Source: Ancylomarina sp048268005 (GTDB lineage: Bacteria > Bacteroidota > Bacteroidia > Bacteroidales > Marinifilaceae). From it: DNA of 64,000 nt. The notes below the pieces were generated by a model. It was given only the letters and a program-made list of their open reading frames with translations, was not told where the DNA came from and made no database searches. Position numbers and translations under genes: made by a program. Location: positions 1,178,001 to 1,242,000 of the forward strand of contig JBLWWJ010000002.1 in assembly GCA_048268005.1 (NCBI GenBank), in the 5' to 3' direction. The stretch's first letter is position 1. The number at the start of each line of letters is the position of its first letter. Positions 34,555-42,372 of the stretch are shown here, piece after piece.

Positions 34555-35139
34555 TTATCGGTTGACGTATTTCTTGATTTTTTTATCTCCCATCCAAACT
34601 AGTTCACTAGTTTCAATGTTAGTCAATTCAAGACTCAACTGATAATAACGAACCTTTTCTTTTTTGTGACTATCAATAATAGAGTTAATATCACCTTGAA
34701 GAATAAAGTCAGCACCTAATTCTTGCCCCCATTTTTTGATTGTCGCCTTTGATGCGAAATCTTGTTGATCAGCTCTTTCCTGGCGAAGATCTTCACGCTT
34801 AGAACCTGCTTGAACTAAACGAACACGACCATCATTAAGAATTGATTTCTCAATGTCTTTAATGTAGGTGTCAGCTTCGATATGCTCAGAACTTTTGTTA
34901 TATATTAAGCCCACAATAACAACTGGTTTTCGGTTAAATTCTTTTTGGAAATTTTCAATCCAATTTTGACTTAAAACCTGCTGTGTTAAAGCTTGTGCTG
35001 CTAGTTGAGAATCAGTATCATTCCAACGACCACTTAAGTCGATTTGTTGATCAGGAGATACTCGTGTAATTTGACGTGAACAAGATGCACTGGCTATCAA
35101 TACCAAAGCAAGAACTAATAAACGCATTGAATGATTCAT
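34555..35139 (-). CDS. lpoB: LpoB-like penicillin-binding-protein activator lipoprotein
   Basis: A 194-residue lipoprotein (Cys in ASASC-SR). It carries the LpoB/FlgT-type domain: IDLSGRWNDTDSQLAAQAL, RKPVVIVGLIYNKSSEHIEADTYI, GADFILQGDINS and a C-terminal ETSELVWMGDKKIKKYV. In E. coli LpoB activates PBP1b from the outer membrane. The sequence fits COG3417, but the partner enzyme in Bacteroidota is not shown. It lies 150 bases upstream of the COG3014 gene in the same direction. Confidence 0.88.
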   Translation of the reverse strand: MNHSMRLLVLALVLIASASCSRQITRVSPDQQIDLSGRWNDTDSQLAAQALTQQVLSQNWIENFQKEFNRKPVVIVGLIYNKSSEHIEADTYIKDIEKSILNDGRVRLVQAGSKREDLRQERADQQDFASKATIKKWGQELGADFILQGDINSIIDSHKKEKVRYYQLSLELTNIETSELVWMGDKKIKKYVNR

Positions 35140-35182
35140 AATGTGTGTGTTAATTTACTCTAATTAGATTGTTATTTTAAAT

Positions 35183-35203
35183 ATACTCACATTCAGTGAG
35201 TAT
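35183..35203. repeat. Inverted repeat between dapA and lpoB
   Basis: ATACTCAC and GTGAGTAT (8 bases each, perfect) flank ATTCA. It sits 43 bases upstream of the lpoB start and 57 bases after the dapA stop, with AT-rich flanks. It could be a dapA terminator or an operator for lpoB. Confidence 0.55.
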
Positions 35204-35259
35204 TTAAATACTTTTACTAAAAGTAATCTTTATGATACTTATCAATTTGCGTGCCACAT

Positions 35260-36144
35260 TTACTTAATCTGATTCGCTAACTCTTTAAGTTTTGAGTAAT
35301 GATTAGCACTAACAGCAGTCATAGGTAGTCTAAAGTTATTTTCAATCAGATTATTAATGTGAAGAATAGCCTTAATTCCTGCAGGGTTACCTTCAGTAAA
35401 TAAATTTTGAATAATTTCAAAGAGTTTGAAGTGTAATGCTTTTGCTTCTGTTATTTCTGATACAAGTGCCGCATTAACCATATCGCTGAATTCTTTAGGA
35501 AAAGCATTCGCTACAACCGAAATAACACCCTCAGCTCCTATACAAATCATTGGAAATGTAAGCGCATCGTCACCTGAAATCACAGCAAAATCAGTAGGTT
35601 TATTATTGATGATTTCCATAATCTGCTCCATATTTCCAGAAGCTTCCTTAACTGCTACTATATTTTCAAAATCTTTGGCTAAGCGAAGCGTTGTTTCGGC
35701 TGAAATATTAACAGATGATCTACCAGGTACATTATACAAAATCACAGGAATAGGACTTGCTTCTGCAATCATTTTGTAGTGCTGGTAAAGACCTTCCTGA
35801 CTGGGTTTGTTATAATAAGGAGCAACAGATAGAATACCTGCAATTTCATTGTAAGCCTGAAAGGATTTGATACCTTCTACAACTTCATTGGTGTTATTAC
35901 CACCCATTCCGACTACAATCGGCACCCTTTTATTATTGATATTGATGATATGATCGATAACAACTTGTTTCTCAGTATTATTTAAAGTTGCTGATTCTCC
36001 TGTTGTCCCCATAACAACAAGGTAATCGATACCATTATTAACCTGGAACTCTACCAAGTTAGTTAGAGAATCAAAATCGATACTCCCGTCTTTGTGGAAA
36101 GGCGTAACAATCGCGACTCCTGTTCCTGAAAATTGATGTGACAT
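35260..36144 (-). CDS. dapA: 4-hydroxy-tetrahydrodipicolinate synthase
   Basis: A 294-residue TIM-barrel enzyme of lysine and diaminopimelate synthesis (pyruvate plus aspartate semialdehyde). It has the Schiff-base lysine K166 (NIVAVKEASG), Y137 in ILYNVPGRSSVN, and the GTTGESATL loop. Length is standard. It begins 6 bases after the DUF6913-like gene, so the two are cotranscribed. It makes the precursor used in peptidoglycan. Confidence 0.96.
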   Translation of the reverse strand: MSHQFSGTGVAIVTPFHKDGSIDFDSLTNLVEFQVNNGIDYLVVMGTTGESATLNNTEKQVVIDHIININNKRVPIVVGMGGNNTNEVVEGIKSFQAYNEIAGILSVAPYYNKPSQEGLYQHYKMIAEASPIPVILYNVPGRSSVNISAETTLRLAKDFENIVAVKEASGNMEQIMEIINNKPTDFAVISGDDALTFPMICIGAEGVISVVANAFPKEFSDMVNAALVSEITEAKALHFKLFEIIQNLFTEGNPAGIKAILHINNLIENNFRLPMTAVSANHYSKLKELANQIK

Positions 36145-36150
36145 TATATT

Positions 36151-36696
36151 TTAGTTTTTCTTGATTTCTGATAAGTAATTGATGCTGTCTTGAATCAGCT
36201 CTTTTATTGATGAATTCTCTTTCAATTCAATCATAAAGTCTAAGAAGTCGGCATTGTTTGCTTTTGCACCGACTTTAAAAGCAGCTGGAGAAAGTGATAT
36301 TATATACTGTATTGGTAATTCTTCAGATTGAGTTAAAACAAATAATATATCGAATTTCTGTTTATAGAATTCAGATATTTCGTGTGTTTGAGGAATGCCT
36401 TTCCAATTGCTATCTAATTCAGAGAAATAGATAAAATCTAAAGTGTTTAATGGCTTTTTAGGAATATCAGTTCCTGTATACCAGCCTGCAGCATTTACTT
36501 TATAGCCTTGACTTTTTAAATCAGTATATAAATCACTAACGATACGATTGTTCTCTTTTTGTTTTGTGTCGAATAGTATTCCAATATGATTTGCACTCTT
36601 CATGTTGTGAAATTCTACACGTCGAGAATGTTTTTTTAACAGATTGTTTAGTATTTTTCGTGCGATTTTTTCAGATGTATTTTTGAAAATGCTCAT
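36151..36696 (-). CDS. DUF6913-like protein
   Basis: A 181-residue soluble protein. An N-terminal basic amphipathic helix (EKIARKILNNLLKKHSRRVE) is followed by an alpha/beta domain (HIGILFDTKQKENNRIVSDLY, FDILFVLTQSEELPIQYII). It resembles DUF6913 proteins of Bacteroidota, which often lie beside dapA as here. No catalytic motif is evident and the function is unknown. Confidence 0.75.
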   Translation of the reverse strand: MSIFKNTSEKIARKILNNLLKKHSRRVEFHNMKSANHIGILFDTKQKENNRIVSDLYTDLKSQGYKVNAAGWYTGTDIPKKPLNTLDFIYFSELDSNWKGIPQTHEISEFYKQKFDILFVLTQSEELPIQYIISLSPAAFKVGAKANNADFLDFMIELKENSSIKELIQDSINYLSEIKKN

Positions 36697-36814
36697 ATTT
36701 AGTCAGGTAATCTTTATTTTAATAAATAAAAAGTGTTAGATTTTAAACTCAATATAAGTCCTATTTGAGTGAAAATCAGTCACAATATAATGATTTTTTA
36801 AGCTAGGTAGAATG

Positions 36815-36845
36815 AAAAAAAGCCTTAATTAAAAGGCTTTTTTTT
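36815..36845. terminator. Bidirectional terminator after pdxH
   Basis: Stem AAAAAAAGCCTT/AAGGCTTTTTTTT with a short AATTAA loop, 14 bases past the pdxH stop on the minus strand. T tracts are present on both strands. Confidence 0.88.
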
Positions 36846-36859
36846 AGTTCAATTGTAAA

Positions 36860-37498
36860 TCAAGGTGCTAAGCGATGAAAAATCCAATTCCCGTCATTTA
36901 AGACATATTCAATTCTATCATTCAATCGACTTTCGCGACCTTGCCAAAATTCAAATTTTTCAGGAATCAAATGGTATCCACCCCAGAAATCGGGTCGACG
37001 AAATGTTTCGCCATGTTTTTTCTTGTGCTTTTCGATTGCTTGTTCTAACTCAGTTCTATCTTTTAATATCGAAGATTGATGTGATACTGCTGCTGCACGA
37101 CGACTTCCCACCGGGCGCGCCATGAAATATTGGTCAGAATATTCAGACTTTAATTTTTCTATGCGACCTTCAATTCTAATTTGCTTTTCCAATTGAGGCC
37201 AAAAGAATACCATTGCGGCATATGGATTCTGTTCTAAATCTTCACCTTTTTTACTTTCGTAGTTTGTGAAAAAACAATAACCATCATCAGAGTAATCTTT
37301 AAGCAAAAGGATTCTGGCTGTTGGCTTTCCTTCAGCATTGACCGTTGCTAATGTCATAGCATTGGCATCAGGTAAATTAGCTTCAAGTGCCATTTTAAAC
37401 CAAGCATCAAATTGAATAAATGGATTTTGATCTACATCGTGTTCGTTGAGTTGATTTAATGAGTATTCGTGTCGTTTTTTCTGAATATCGTCTTGCAT
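36860..37498 (-). CDS. pdxH: Pyridoxamine 5'-phosphate oxidase
   Basis: A 212-residue FMN enzyme that makes pyridoxal phosphate. It has the FMN-binding strands MTLATVNAEGKPTARILLLK and YCFFTNYESKKGEDLEQNP, the phosphate site MARPVGSRRAAAVSHQSS, and the C-terminal dimerisation motif EFWQGRESRLNDR ending in W-x-x-HRLAP. Typical length. It lies 11 bases after the 131-residue gene upstream and may share its transcript. Confidence 0.96.
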   Translation of the reverse strand: MQDDIQKKRHEYSLNQLNEHDVDQNPFIQFDAWFKMALEANLPDANAMTLATVNAEGKPTARILLLKDYSDDGYCFFTNYESKKGEDLEQNPYAAMVFFWPQLEKQIRIEGRIEKLKSEYSDQYFMARPVGSRRAAAVSHQSSILKDRTELEQAIEKHKKKHGETFRRPDFWGGYHLIPEKFEFWQGRESRLNDRIEYVLNDGNWIFHRLAP

Positions 37499-37509
37499 GG
37501 CAAAATGTT

Positions 37510-37905
37510 TTATGGCTCCATGAGTATATTGGGTTCTATACTTAAACCATTGTAATTGATGTAATATTGTCCATCTTTTTCAGGAAAAGCCATACCTGAT
37601 TCATCTTTGGCATCAGCATTGGCTACACCCACATGAGCAAATAAGATCTTTGCCTTGTGCTTATCGGCGTGTTTAATGATTTCCTCAGCTGCAATTGGAC
37701 TTAAGGATCCCAAATCGGGGTAGGTGCTTGTTTTTACAACAATGAAATACATATCTTCATCCTTACGTGCCAGAATTTGAGGGTTCTTCTCAAATTCGAT
37801 ATTCACAGATAGAATTTCATATTCATCTTTTATGTGTTTATACACCCATTTTATTCCTAACTCGTGCAATTCTTCTCCACTAAGTCTATTCCCTTTTTGA
37901 CTCAT
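37510..37905 (-). CDS. Conserved hypothetical protein (similar to proteins labelled 'NqrF' in databases)
   Basis: A 131-residue soluble protein with a small alpha/beta, nuclease-like look: LGIKWVYKHIKDEYEILS, DMYFIVVKTSTYPDL, AKILFAHVGVANADAKDE. Similar short Bacteroidota proteins are often annotated as a Na+-translocating NADH-quinone reductase subunit F, but that enzyme is far longer and has FAD and 2Fe-2S sites that are absent here, so the label is not adopted. The hyperconserved Lys-Thr and Asp-Glu positions could be functional. Its gene adjoins pdxH. Confidence 0.75.
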   Translation of the reverse strand: MSQKGNRLSGEELHELGIKWVYKHIKDEYEILSVNIEFEKNPQILARKDEDMYFIVVKTSTYPDLGSLSPIAAEEIIKHADKHKAKILFAHVGVANADAKDESGMAFPEKDGQYYINYNGLSIEPNILMEP

Positions 37906-37977
37906 AATTTAGTTTTGATTTTATACTGCGAATATCCCTTTTATCGATACTAATTCCAAATAGCTTTTCTATAAAAA

Positions 37978-38640
37978 CTATAAATCTTCTATAATATCAT
38001 TTAGAAATTGATTCAGAGGATGTAGCACTTCAAATGCTTCTTGAATGGCAAGTGGAAATTTATCAGACGTCACCATATTATCAGATATTGCTTTACTAAC
38101 GGCATAATGTTTATGATTTAAGAGCTCAATGTGCTCAAAGTCTTTAGGATAACCTCGTGGTGCTGTTTTTAGTTTATCACCATATAATTCCGGATAATGA
38201 TTTGTGAAATCAGGATTCGTGATGATAGCTTTAAATTCTTCAGGATGATGAAATATTTCTTCTCGAATAGCTTTTAAAGTTTTTGATTCAGGCATATAAC
38301 AGCCACCACCTAAAAAACACTGTTCGGGTTCTATATGAATATAATAACCGCCATATTTAGATTTGCGGCCACCACGTGCAATGAATGCTCCAAAGTTTGT
38401 TTTGTAGGGACGTTTATCATTAGAGAATCTAACGTCTCTGAAAATTCTAAAAATACAATCTTTCGGATTATTGCCTGCAACAGAAGGATCTATATGTTTA
38501 ATTTGTTCAATACTTAATTCAACAAATAATTCGAAATCTTTTTTTGCTTGATTATATTGAGTTTTATTGGCATGAAACCATTCTCTATTATTGTTTTTTC
38601 TAAGATCGAGTAGATATTTATAGATGGAATTAGGAAGCAT
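37978..38640 (-). CDS. DUF2461 family protein
   Basis: A 220-residue soluble protein with the DUF2461 pattern: LLDLRKNNNREWFHANKTQYNQ at the start, IFRIFRDVRFSNDKRPYKTNFG and GGYYIHIEPEQCFLGGGCYMPE. The family is widespread in Bacteroidota and Actinobacteria, and no reaction is established. It stands alone on the minus strand, divergent from mtnN across a 194-base spacer. Confidence 0.9.
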   Translation of the reverse strand: MLPNSIYKYLLDLRKNNNREWFHANKTQYNQAKKDFELFVELSIEQIKHIDPSVAGNNPKDCIFRIFRDVRFSNDKRPYKTNFGAFIARGGRKSKYGGYYIHIEPEQCFLGGGCYMPESKTLKAIREEIFHHPEEFKAIITNPDFTNHYPELYGDKLKTAPRGYPKDFEHIELLNHKHYAVSKAISDNMVTSDKFPLAIQEAFEVLHPLNQFLNDIIEDL

Positions 38641-38766
38641 AATTGTTATTTCTTTTTTAGTTAAAACTGAGCCTTAAAATACAATTATTACTGATGATAA
38701 TCAAAGTTTGGTGTGTAATACTAGAAGTCAATAAATTCTCAATTGTGATTATTTTTTGATCTCGAA

Positions 38767-38797
38767 TTTAAGAAACCGGTTTCCTTTATTAATTTTG
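38767..38797 (+). promoter_or_regulatory. Candidate promoter of mtnN-luxS
   Basis: TTTA (38767-38770), 19 bases, then TAATTTTG (38790-38797), an exact -7 match to TAnnTTTG with a near-match -33. It lies 38 bases upstream of the mtnN ATG. Confidence 0.55.
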
Positions 38798-38834
38798 CAA
38801 GACTTTAATACAGACGATTAATAAAAAGAAGAAG

Positions 38835-39536
38835 ATGATTATAGGTATAATAGGGGCAATGGAAATTGAAGTGACTAGACTTCGTGATGAGTTGAAAAAC
38901 AAAGAAGAAATCAATAAAGCGGGTTTTACTTTCTATAAAGGGCAGATTCATGGTGTTAATATTGTGTTGTTGCAATCAGGTATTGGAAAAGTGAATGCTG
39001 GAATTGGAGCCGCCGTTTTGATTGATAATTTTGCTCCTGATTTTGTCATTAATACGGGTTGTGCAGGAGGTTTTATTTCAGATTTGAAAGTGGGAGATAT
39101 CGTGATCTCAAAAGAAGCCATTCATCATGATTTCGATTGTACGGTTTTTGGATATAAGCACGGACAAGTTCCTGGTATGCCACCTAGCTTTGTAGCAGAT
39201 TCTAAGTTAATCGAATTAGCAGATAAGTCGATTCATAAATTAACCGATTTGACAACCAAGTGTGGTACGATTGTTACTGGTGACCAGTTTATGAATAACC
39301 CTGAGGCAACTAAAAGAATTAAAGACCTGATACCTGATGCAGATGCGGTTGAAATGGAGGGGGCTGCTATTGCACAAACTTGCCATCGTTTTGAAGTTCC
39401 ATTTGTTGTTATCCGTTCTATTTCGGATATTGCAGGACAGGAGAATGCAGTTCAGTATGAGGAGTTTGTTGAGACAGCAGCCGTGAATTCAGGTAATATG
39501 GTAATGGAAATGATTCAAGAATTAGCTCAGGCTTAA
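38835..39536 (+). CDS. mtnN: 5'-methylthioadenosine/S-adenosylhomocysteine nucleosidase
   Basis: A 233-residue purine nucleosidase: IGIIGAMEIEVTRL at the N-terminus, FVINTGCAGGF, VTGDQFMNNP and the ribose/base site VEMEGAAIAQTCHRF with VIRSISDIAG near the end. It removes adenine from S-adenosylhomocysteine to give S-ribosylhomocysteine, which LuxS then cleaves. LuxS is encoded 65 bases downstream on the same strand, so the pair forms the methyl-cycle branch that produces AI-2. Confidence 0.96.
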   Translation: MIIGIIGAMEIEVTRLRDELKNKEEINKAGFTFYKGQIHGVNIVLLQSGIGKVNAGIGAAVLIDNFAPDFVINTGCAGGFISDLKVGDIVISKEAIHHDFDCTVFGYKHGQVPGMPPSFVADSKLIELADKSIHKLTDLTTKCGTIVTGDQFMNNPEATKRIKDLIPDADAVEMEGAAIAQTCHRFEVPFVVIRSISDIAGQENAVQYEEFVETAAVNSGNMVMEMIQELAQA

Positions 39537-39600
39537 CTTTCATTTACCAAACAAACTGTATCGACAATTCCATATTCTGATAGCAATAAAAGAGAATGAT

Positions 39601-40080
39601 ATGAAAAAGATAGACAGTTTTACGGTTGATCATGACAGATTAAAGCGAGGTATTTACGTTTCTCGTAAGGATAATGTTGGCAATGAGGTGTTAACTAGTT
39701 TTGATATCAGAACAAAGTTGCCAAACCAAGAGCCTGCAATGGAAATTGAGGCCATGCATACAATGGAACATCTGTGTGCAACATTTTTGAGAAATCACGA
39801 TAATTGGGCTGAAAAAACAGTTTATTTTGGACCAATGGGCTGTCGAACTGGCTTCTATATGATTTTTCATGGCGATTTAATTTCGGAAGATGTTGTTGAT
39901 GTCATTCAGGAAATGTTTCAGTTCATGTCTGATTATAATGATAAGATTCCAGGTGCTGATAAGATTGAATGTGGTAATTATAAGAGTCATGATTTAGAAG
40001 GCGCCAGACTTGAAGCCAGGAAATTTAAACAGGAAGTTTTGAGTCATCTTACTAAGGAGAATTTGAACTACCCACAATAA
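39601..40080 (+). CDS. luxS: S-ribosylhomocysteine lyase (AI-2 synthase)
   Basis: A 159-residue LuxS: metal ligands H53 and H57 (AMHTMEHLCATFLRN) and C124 (KIECGNYKSH), catalytic C81 in FGPMGCRTGFY. It releases homocysteine and DPD, the precursor of the quorum-sensing signal AI-2. The match is to the standard family over its full length. No dedicated AI-2 receptor is in the window, so the role may be methyl recycling. Confidence 0.97.
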   Translation: MKKIDSFTVDHDRLKRGIYVSRKDNVGNEVLTSFDIRTKLPNQEPAMEIEAMHTMEHLCATFLRNHDNWAEKTVYFGPMGCRTGFYMIFHGDLISEDVVDVIQEMFQFMSDYNDKIPGADKIECGNYKSHDLEGARLEARKFKQEVLSHLTKENLNYPQ

Positions 40081-40083
40081 AAT

Positions 40084-40112
40084 AAAAAGGCTACCGTTTA
40101 GGTAGCCTTTTT
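40084..40112. terminator. Bidirectional terminator between luxS and the LysM gene
   Basis: Perfect 12-base stem AAAAAGGCTACC/GGTAGCCTTTTT with a GTTTA loop, T-rich on both strands, separating convergent genes. Confidence 0.92.
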
Positions 40113-40134
40113 GTTTTTCTATATCTGAATCGAA

Positions 40135-42099
40135 TTACTGATTCATTGCTTCTTTAGGAGAAGCTATATTTTGATGAGCTTCAATTATCGGTACAAATTT
40201 TTGTGATTTGATGATAAATTCCGGAGAATAATTAATCATCTGTAGGCCTTTGTTTTCAAAACCTCCCCAGGCATTCACACTTTCAATTGAATAGTTCCCT
40301 TGTAGTAAGTCAATATCTGTAATTTCATTAATATGATCGACGAACTGAATGCCATGACGCTTTATTGCAGTTGAAAAGTAGACCGTAATATCATAAGCTC
40401 TAAAAGTATAATCGTTAGGTTCGCAGCTAAACTCATATCTAAATCGATCTACAAAATCACTTATCTTTTCCGATTCGTAATCGATGAAATAAGGAGAAAG
40501 AATAAGCGTATTTAACTCAAACAGATTGCTGGGATCCATACTGCTATAACGTTGCCATGATGGGAATCCAATGAGTTGAATTGGATATTCTTTACTAAGA
40601 ATCTTTAGGTTGGTTAAAAAACTTTCTACCACAGCTGGTCTGGACGATGGAATGACAATAATGTTTTCCTGAGTTTTACTCAAAAGATATTCCAAGCCCA
40701 GATTTCCATAGTCTTCGAACGAGATTTTGCTGTAATTTAAATTAGAATATTGCCAATACTTTCCATTTTCAAACAACTGTTGTTCGATATCTGAGACCAA
40801 TTTGTATTCTTCTAGTTCTTTATAATTTTTACTGTGAACAATCACAATGTTTTTGTTCTCCTTGTCCGACATCAGGTGATTAAAAATATTATCGCATAAG
40901 GATTGAACTGATGTGTTGATCTGAAAAACAAAAGGATTGTTGTGTAACTGAGCATTCTTTGAGGACAGAGGAGACACAATTGGTATCTGATTGGATTGCG
41001 CATATTCTGCTACGATCTCAAAAGTGTTGGAGTACACAGGTCCTACAATCAAATCGATTTTTTGAGTGCTTAATTTTTCTAGATCTTTTCGAACGGTTGC
41101 TTGTTTTTTCTCCGTATCAAAAACATGTAAATTAATTTCTAAACCTTGTTTTTTTAGGTCTTCAACAGCCAATAATACACCTTGATAAAGACGAATAAAA
41201 TCTCGTGATTTTGGGTAGACTGTTTCAGGTTCCTTGCGAGTCATGATTTGAAGGGTGTCCTGATATGTAATTTCCCAATTTAATGAATCATTTAGAGCTG
41301 CATAAAGGGGCAGGAAAAGTGCAATGTCAATTTTTGATTGCACGGTTGTATCTCTTGAATAATCTTTGAAAATTTGATTATAATCAGTTACCTGTCCAAG
41401 GTCTTCAATGGTTTCTTCAGATACCTCTTCAGTAGGTACAATTGGTTTTGCATTTTTAGGCAGATTGACAATCGTTCCAGAGGCAATATTTCTAAAGGAT
41501 CTGATATGAGGGTTTAGCTTGCGAAAAACTCTTTTTCTGATACCGAATTTAATAAGGATGTCAGCTTCTGAGTCACTAGCCTTAACTCTGTAAGTGTTCT
41601 TTTTTTTGTCTACTCGTTGAGGTTTGGTCTGCTTTTGAATTTTAAGTACAGTTCCAACGGCTAGTTTGCCATCCTCACCAATTTCAGGGTTATTTGCTTT
41701 TATTTTTTCAATACTTTGCTTGAATTGTTTTGATAAAGAATAAAGCGTGTTCCCTTTTTGAATGACATGGTAAAAGTAGTCAGAAGTTTCTTTTTCAGAA
41801 GACTTCACGGTGTTGTTAACGTGTTCAGATTGTACAAAAGGGATTCTAAGTATCTCGTTTAAGTCGATGCTGTGTGTTCTCTTTCTGTTAATTTTCATGA
41901 CTTCCTTTATGTCAGCGTTATACGCCTTACATATGGAGAACATGGTTTGTTTTTCACGTACAATGTGCAAATAGTAAAATTTACCTGCAACAACGACTTT
42001 TTCATTTGAACGAACAATTTCACTTGTTTGTGAATGAGCATTGAAAAATGACCCGGAAAGGAGTAAAAGAATGATAAGTTTTTGGATGAAATATCTCAT
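40135..42099 (-). CDS. Secreted LysM protein with periplasmic-binding-protein domain
   Basis: A 654-residue exported protein (signal ends near SFFNAHSQ). Three LysM-type segments bind peptidoglycan: YYLHIVREKQTMFSICKAY near residue 40, FYHVIQKGNTLYSLSKQF near 110, and a third, more divergent one near 170. The C-terminal 380 residues resemble a type 1 periplasmic-binding (LivK/LpoA-like) domain: DIALFLPLYAAL, DLIVGPVYSNTFEIVAEYA. This is like Bacteroidota proteins annotated as amino-acid ABC transporter substrate-binding, but a wall-linked sensing or scaffolding role is equally likely. No transporter genes are next to it. Confidence 0.85.
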   Translation of the reverse strand: MRYFIQKLIILLLLSGSFFNAHSQTSEIVRSNEKVVVAGKFYYLHIVREKQTMFSICKAYNADIKEVMKINRKRTHSIDLNEILRIPFVQSEHVNNTVKSSEKETSDYFYHVIQKGNTLYSLSKQFKQSIEKIKANNPEIGEDGKLAVGTVLKIQKQTKPQRVDKKKNTYRVKASDSEADILIKFGIRKRVFRKLNPHIRSFRNIASGTIVNLPKNAKPIVPTEEVSEETIEDLGQVTDYNQIFKDYSRDTTVQSKIDIALFLPLYAALNDSLNWEITYQDTLQIMTRKEPETVYPKSRDFIRLYQGVLLAVEDLKKQGLEINLHVFDTEKKQATVRKDLEKLSTQKIDLIVGPVYSNTFEIVAEYAQSNQIPIVSPLSSKNAQLHNNPFVFQINTSVQSLCDNIFNHLMSDKENKNIVIVHSKNYKELEEYKLVSDIEQQLFENGKYWQYSNLNYSKISFEDYGNLGLEYLLSKTQENIIVIPSSRPAVVESFLTNLKILSKEYPIQLIGFPSWQRYSSMDPSNLFELNTLILSPYFIDYESEKISDFVDRFRYEFSCEPNDYTFRAYDITVYFSTAIKRHGIQFVDHINEITDIDLLQGNYSIESVNAWGGFENKGLQMINYSPEFIIKSQKFVPIIEAHQNIASPKEAMNQ

Positions 42100-42306
42100 T
42101 AACTAATTATTTTTCAGAGTTTTGGTGTTTGATAAGAACATTAACAAAAATAAGAAACAAAGTTTATAAAACAATCATGAGATTCACATTAGCTTAGAGA
42201 ATTTAGTTTAATTTAAGATTTGTACTTTCAACTCGTTATAAATAAAAAAGTTACAAAAATGATTAGTTTGACTTTAAATTAATTTGTAGCGTTTTTTTTG
42301 TAGATG

Positions 42307-42335
42307 AAAAAAGCGGTGAGAAAACTCACCGCTTT
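42307..42335 (-). terminator. Terminator of the M13 peptidase gene
   Basis: An 11-base perfect stem (AAAGCGGTGAG/CTCACCGCTTT) with an AAAA loop. On the minus strand it is followed by six T. It is 38 bases past the stop codon. Confidence 0.92.
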
Positions 42336-42372
42336 GTATATGGATCACACAATCTGTGATCCTATTTCTAAA

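Noticed and set aside
35426..35779. 117-codon + strand frame
   Set aside because: Antisense shadow of dapA, whose identity is certain.
37510..37905. Na+-translocating NADH-quinone reductase subunit F
   Set aside because: Far too short and without FAD or iron-sulfur sites.
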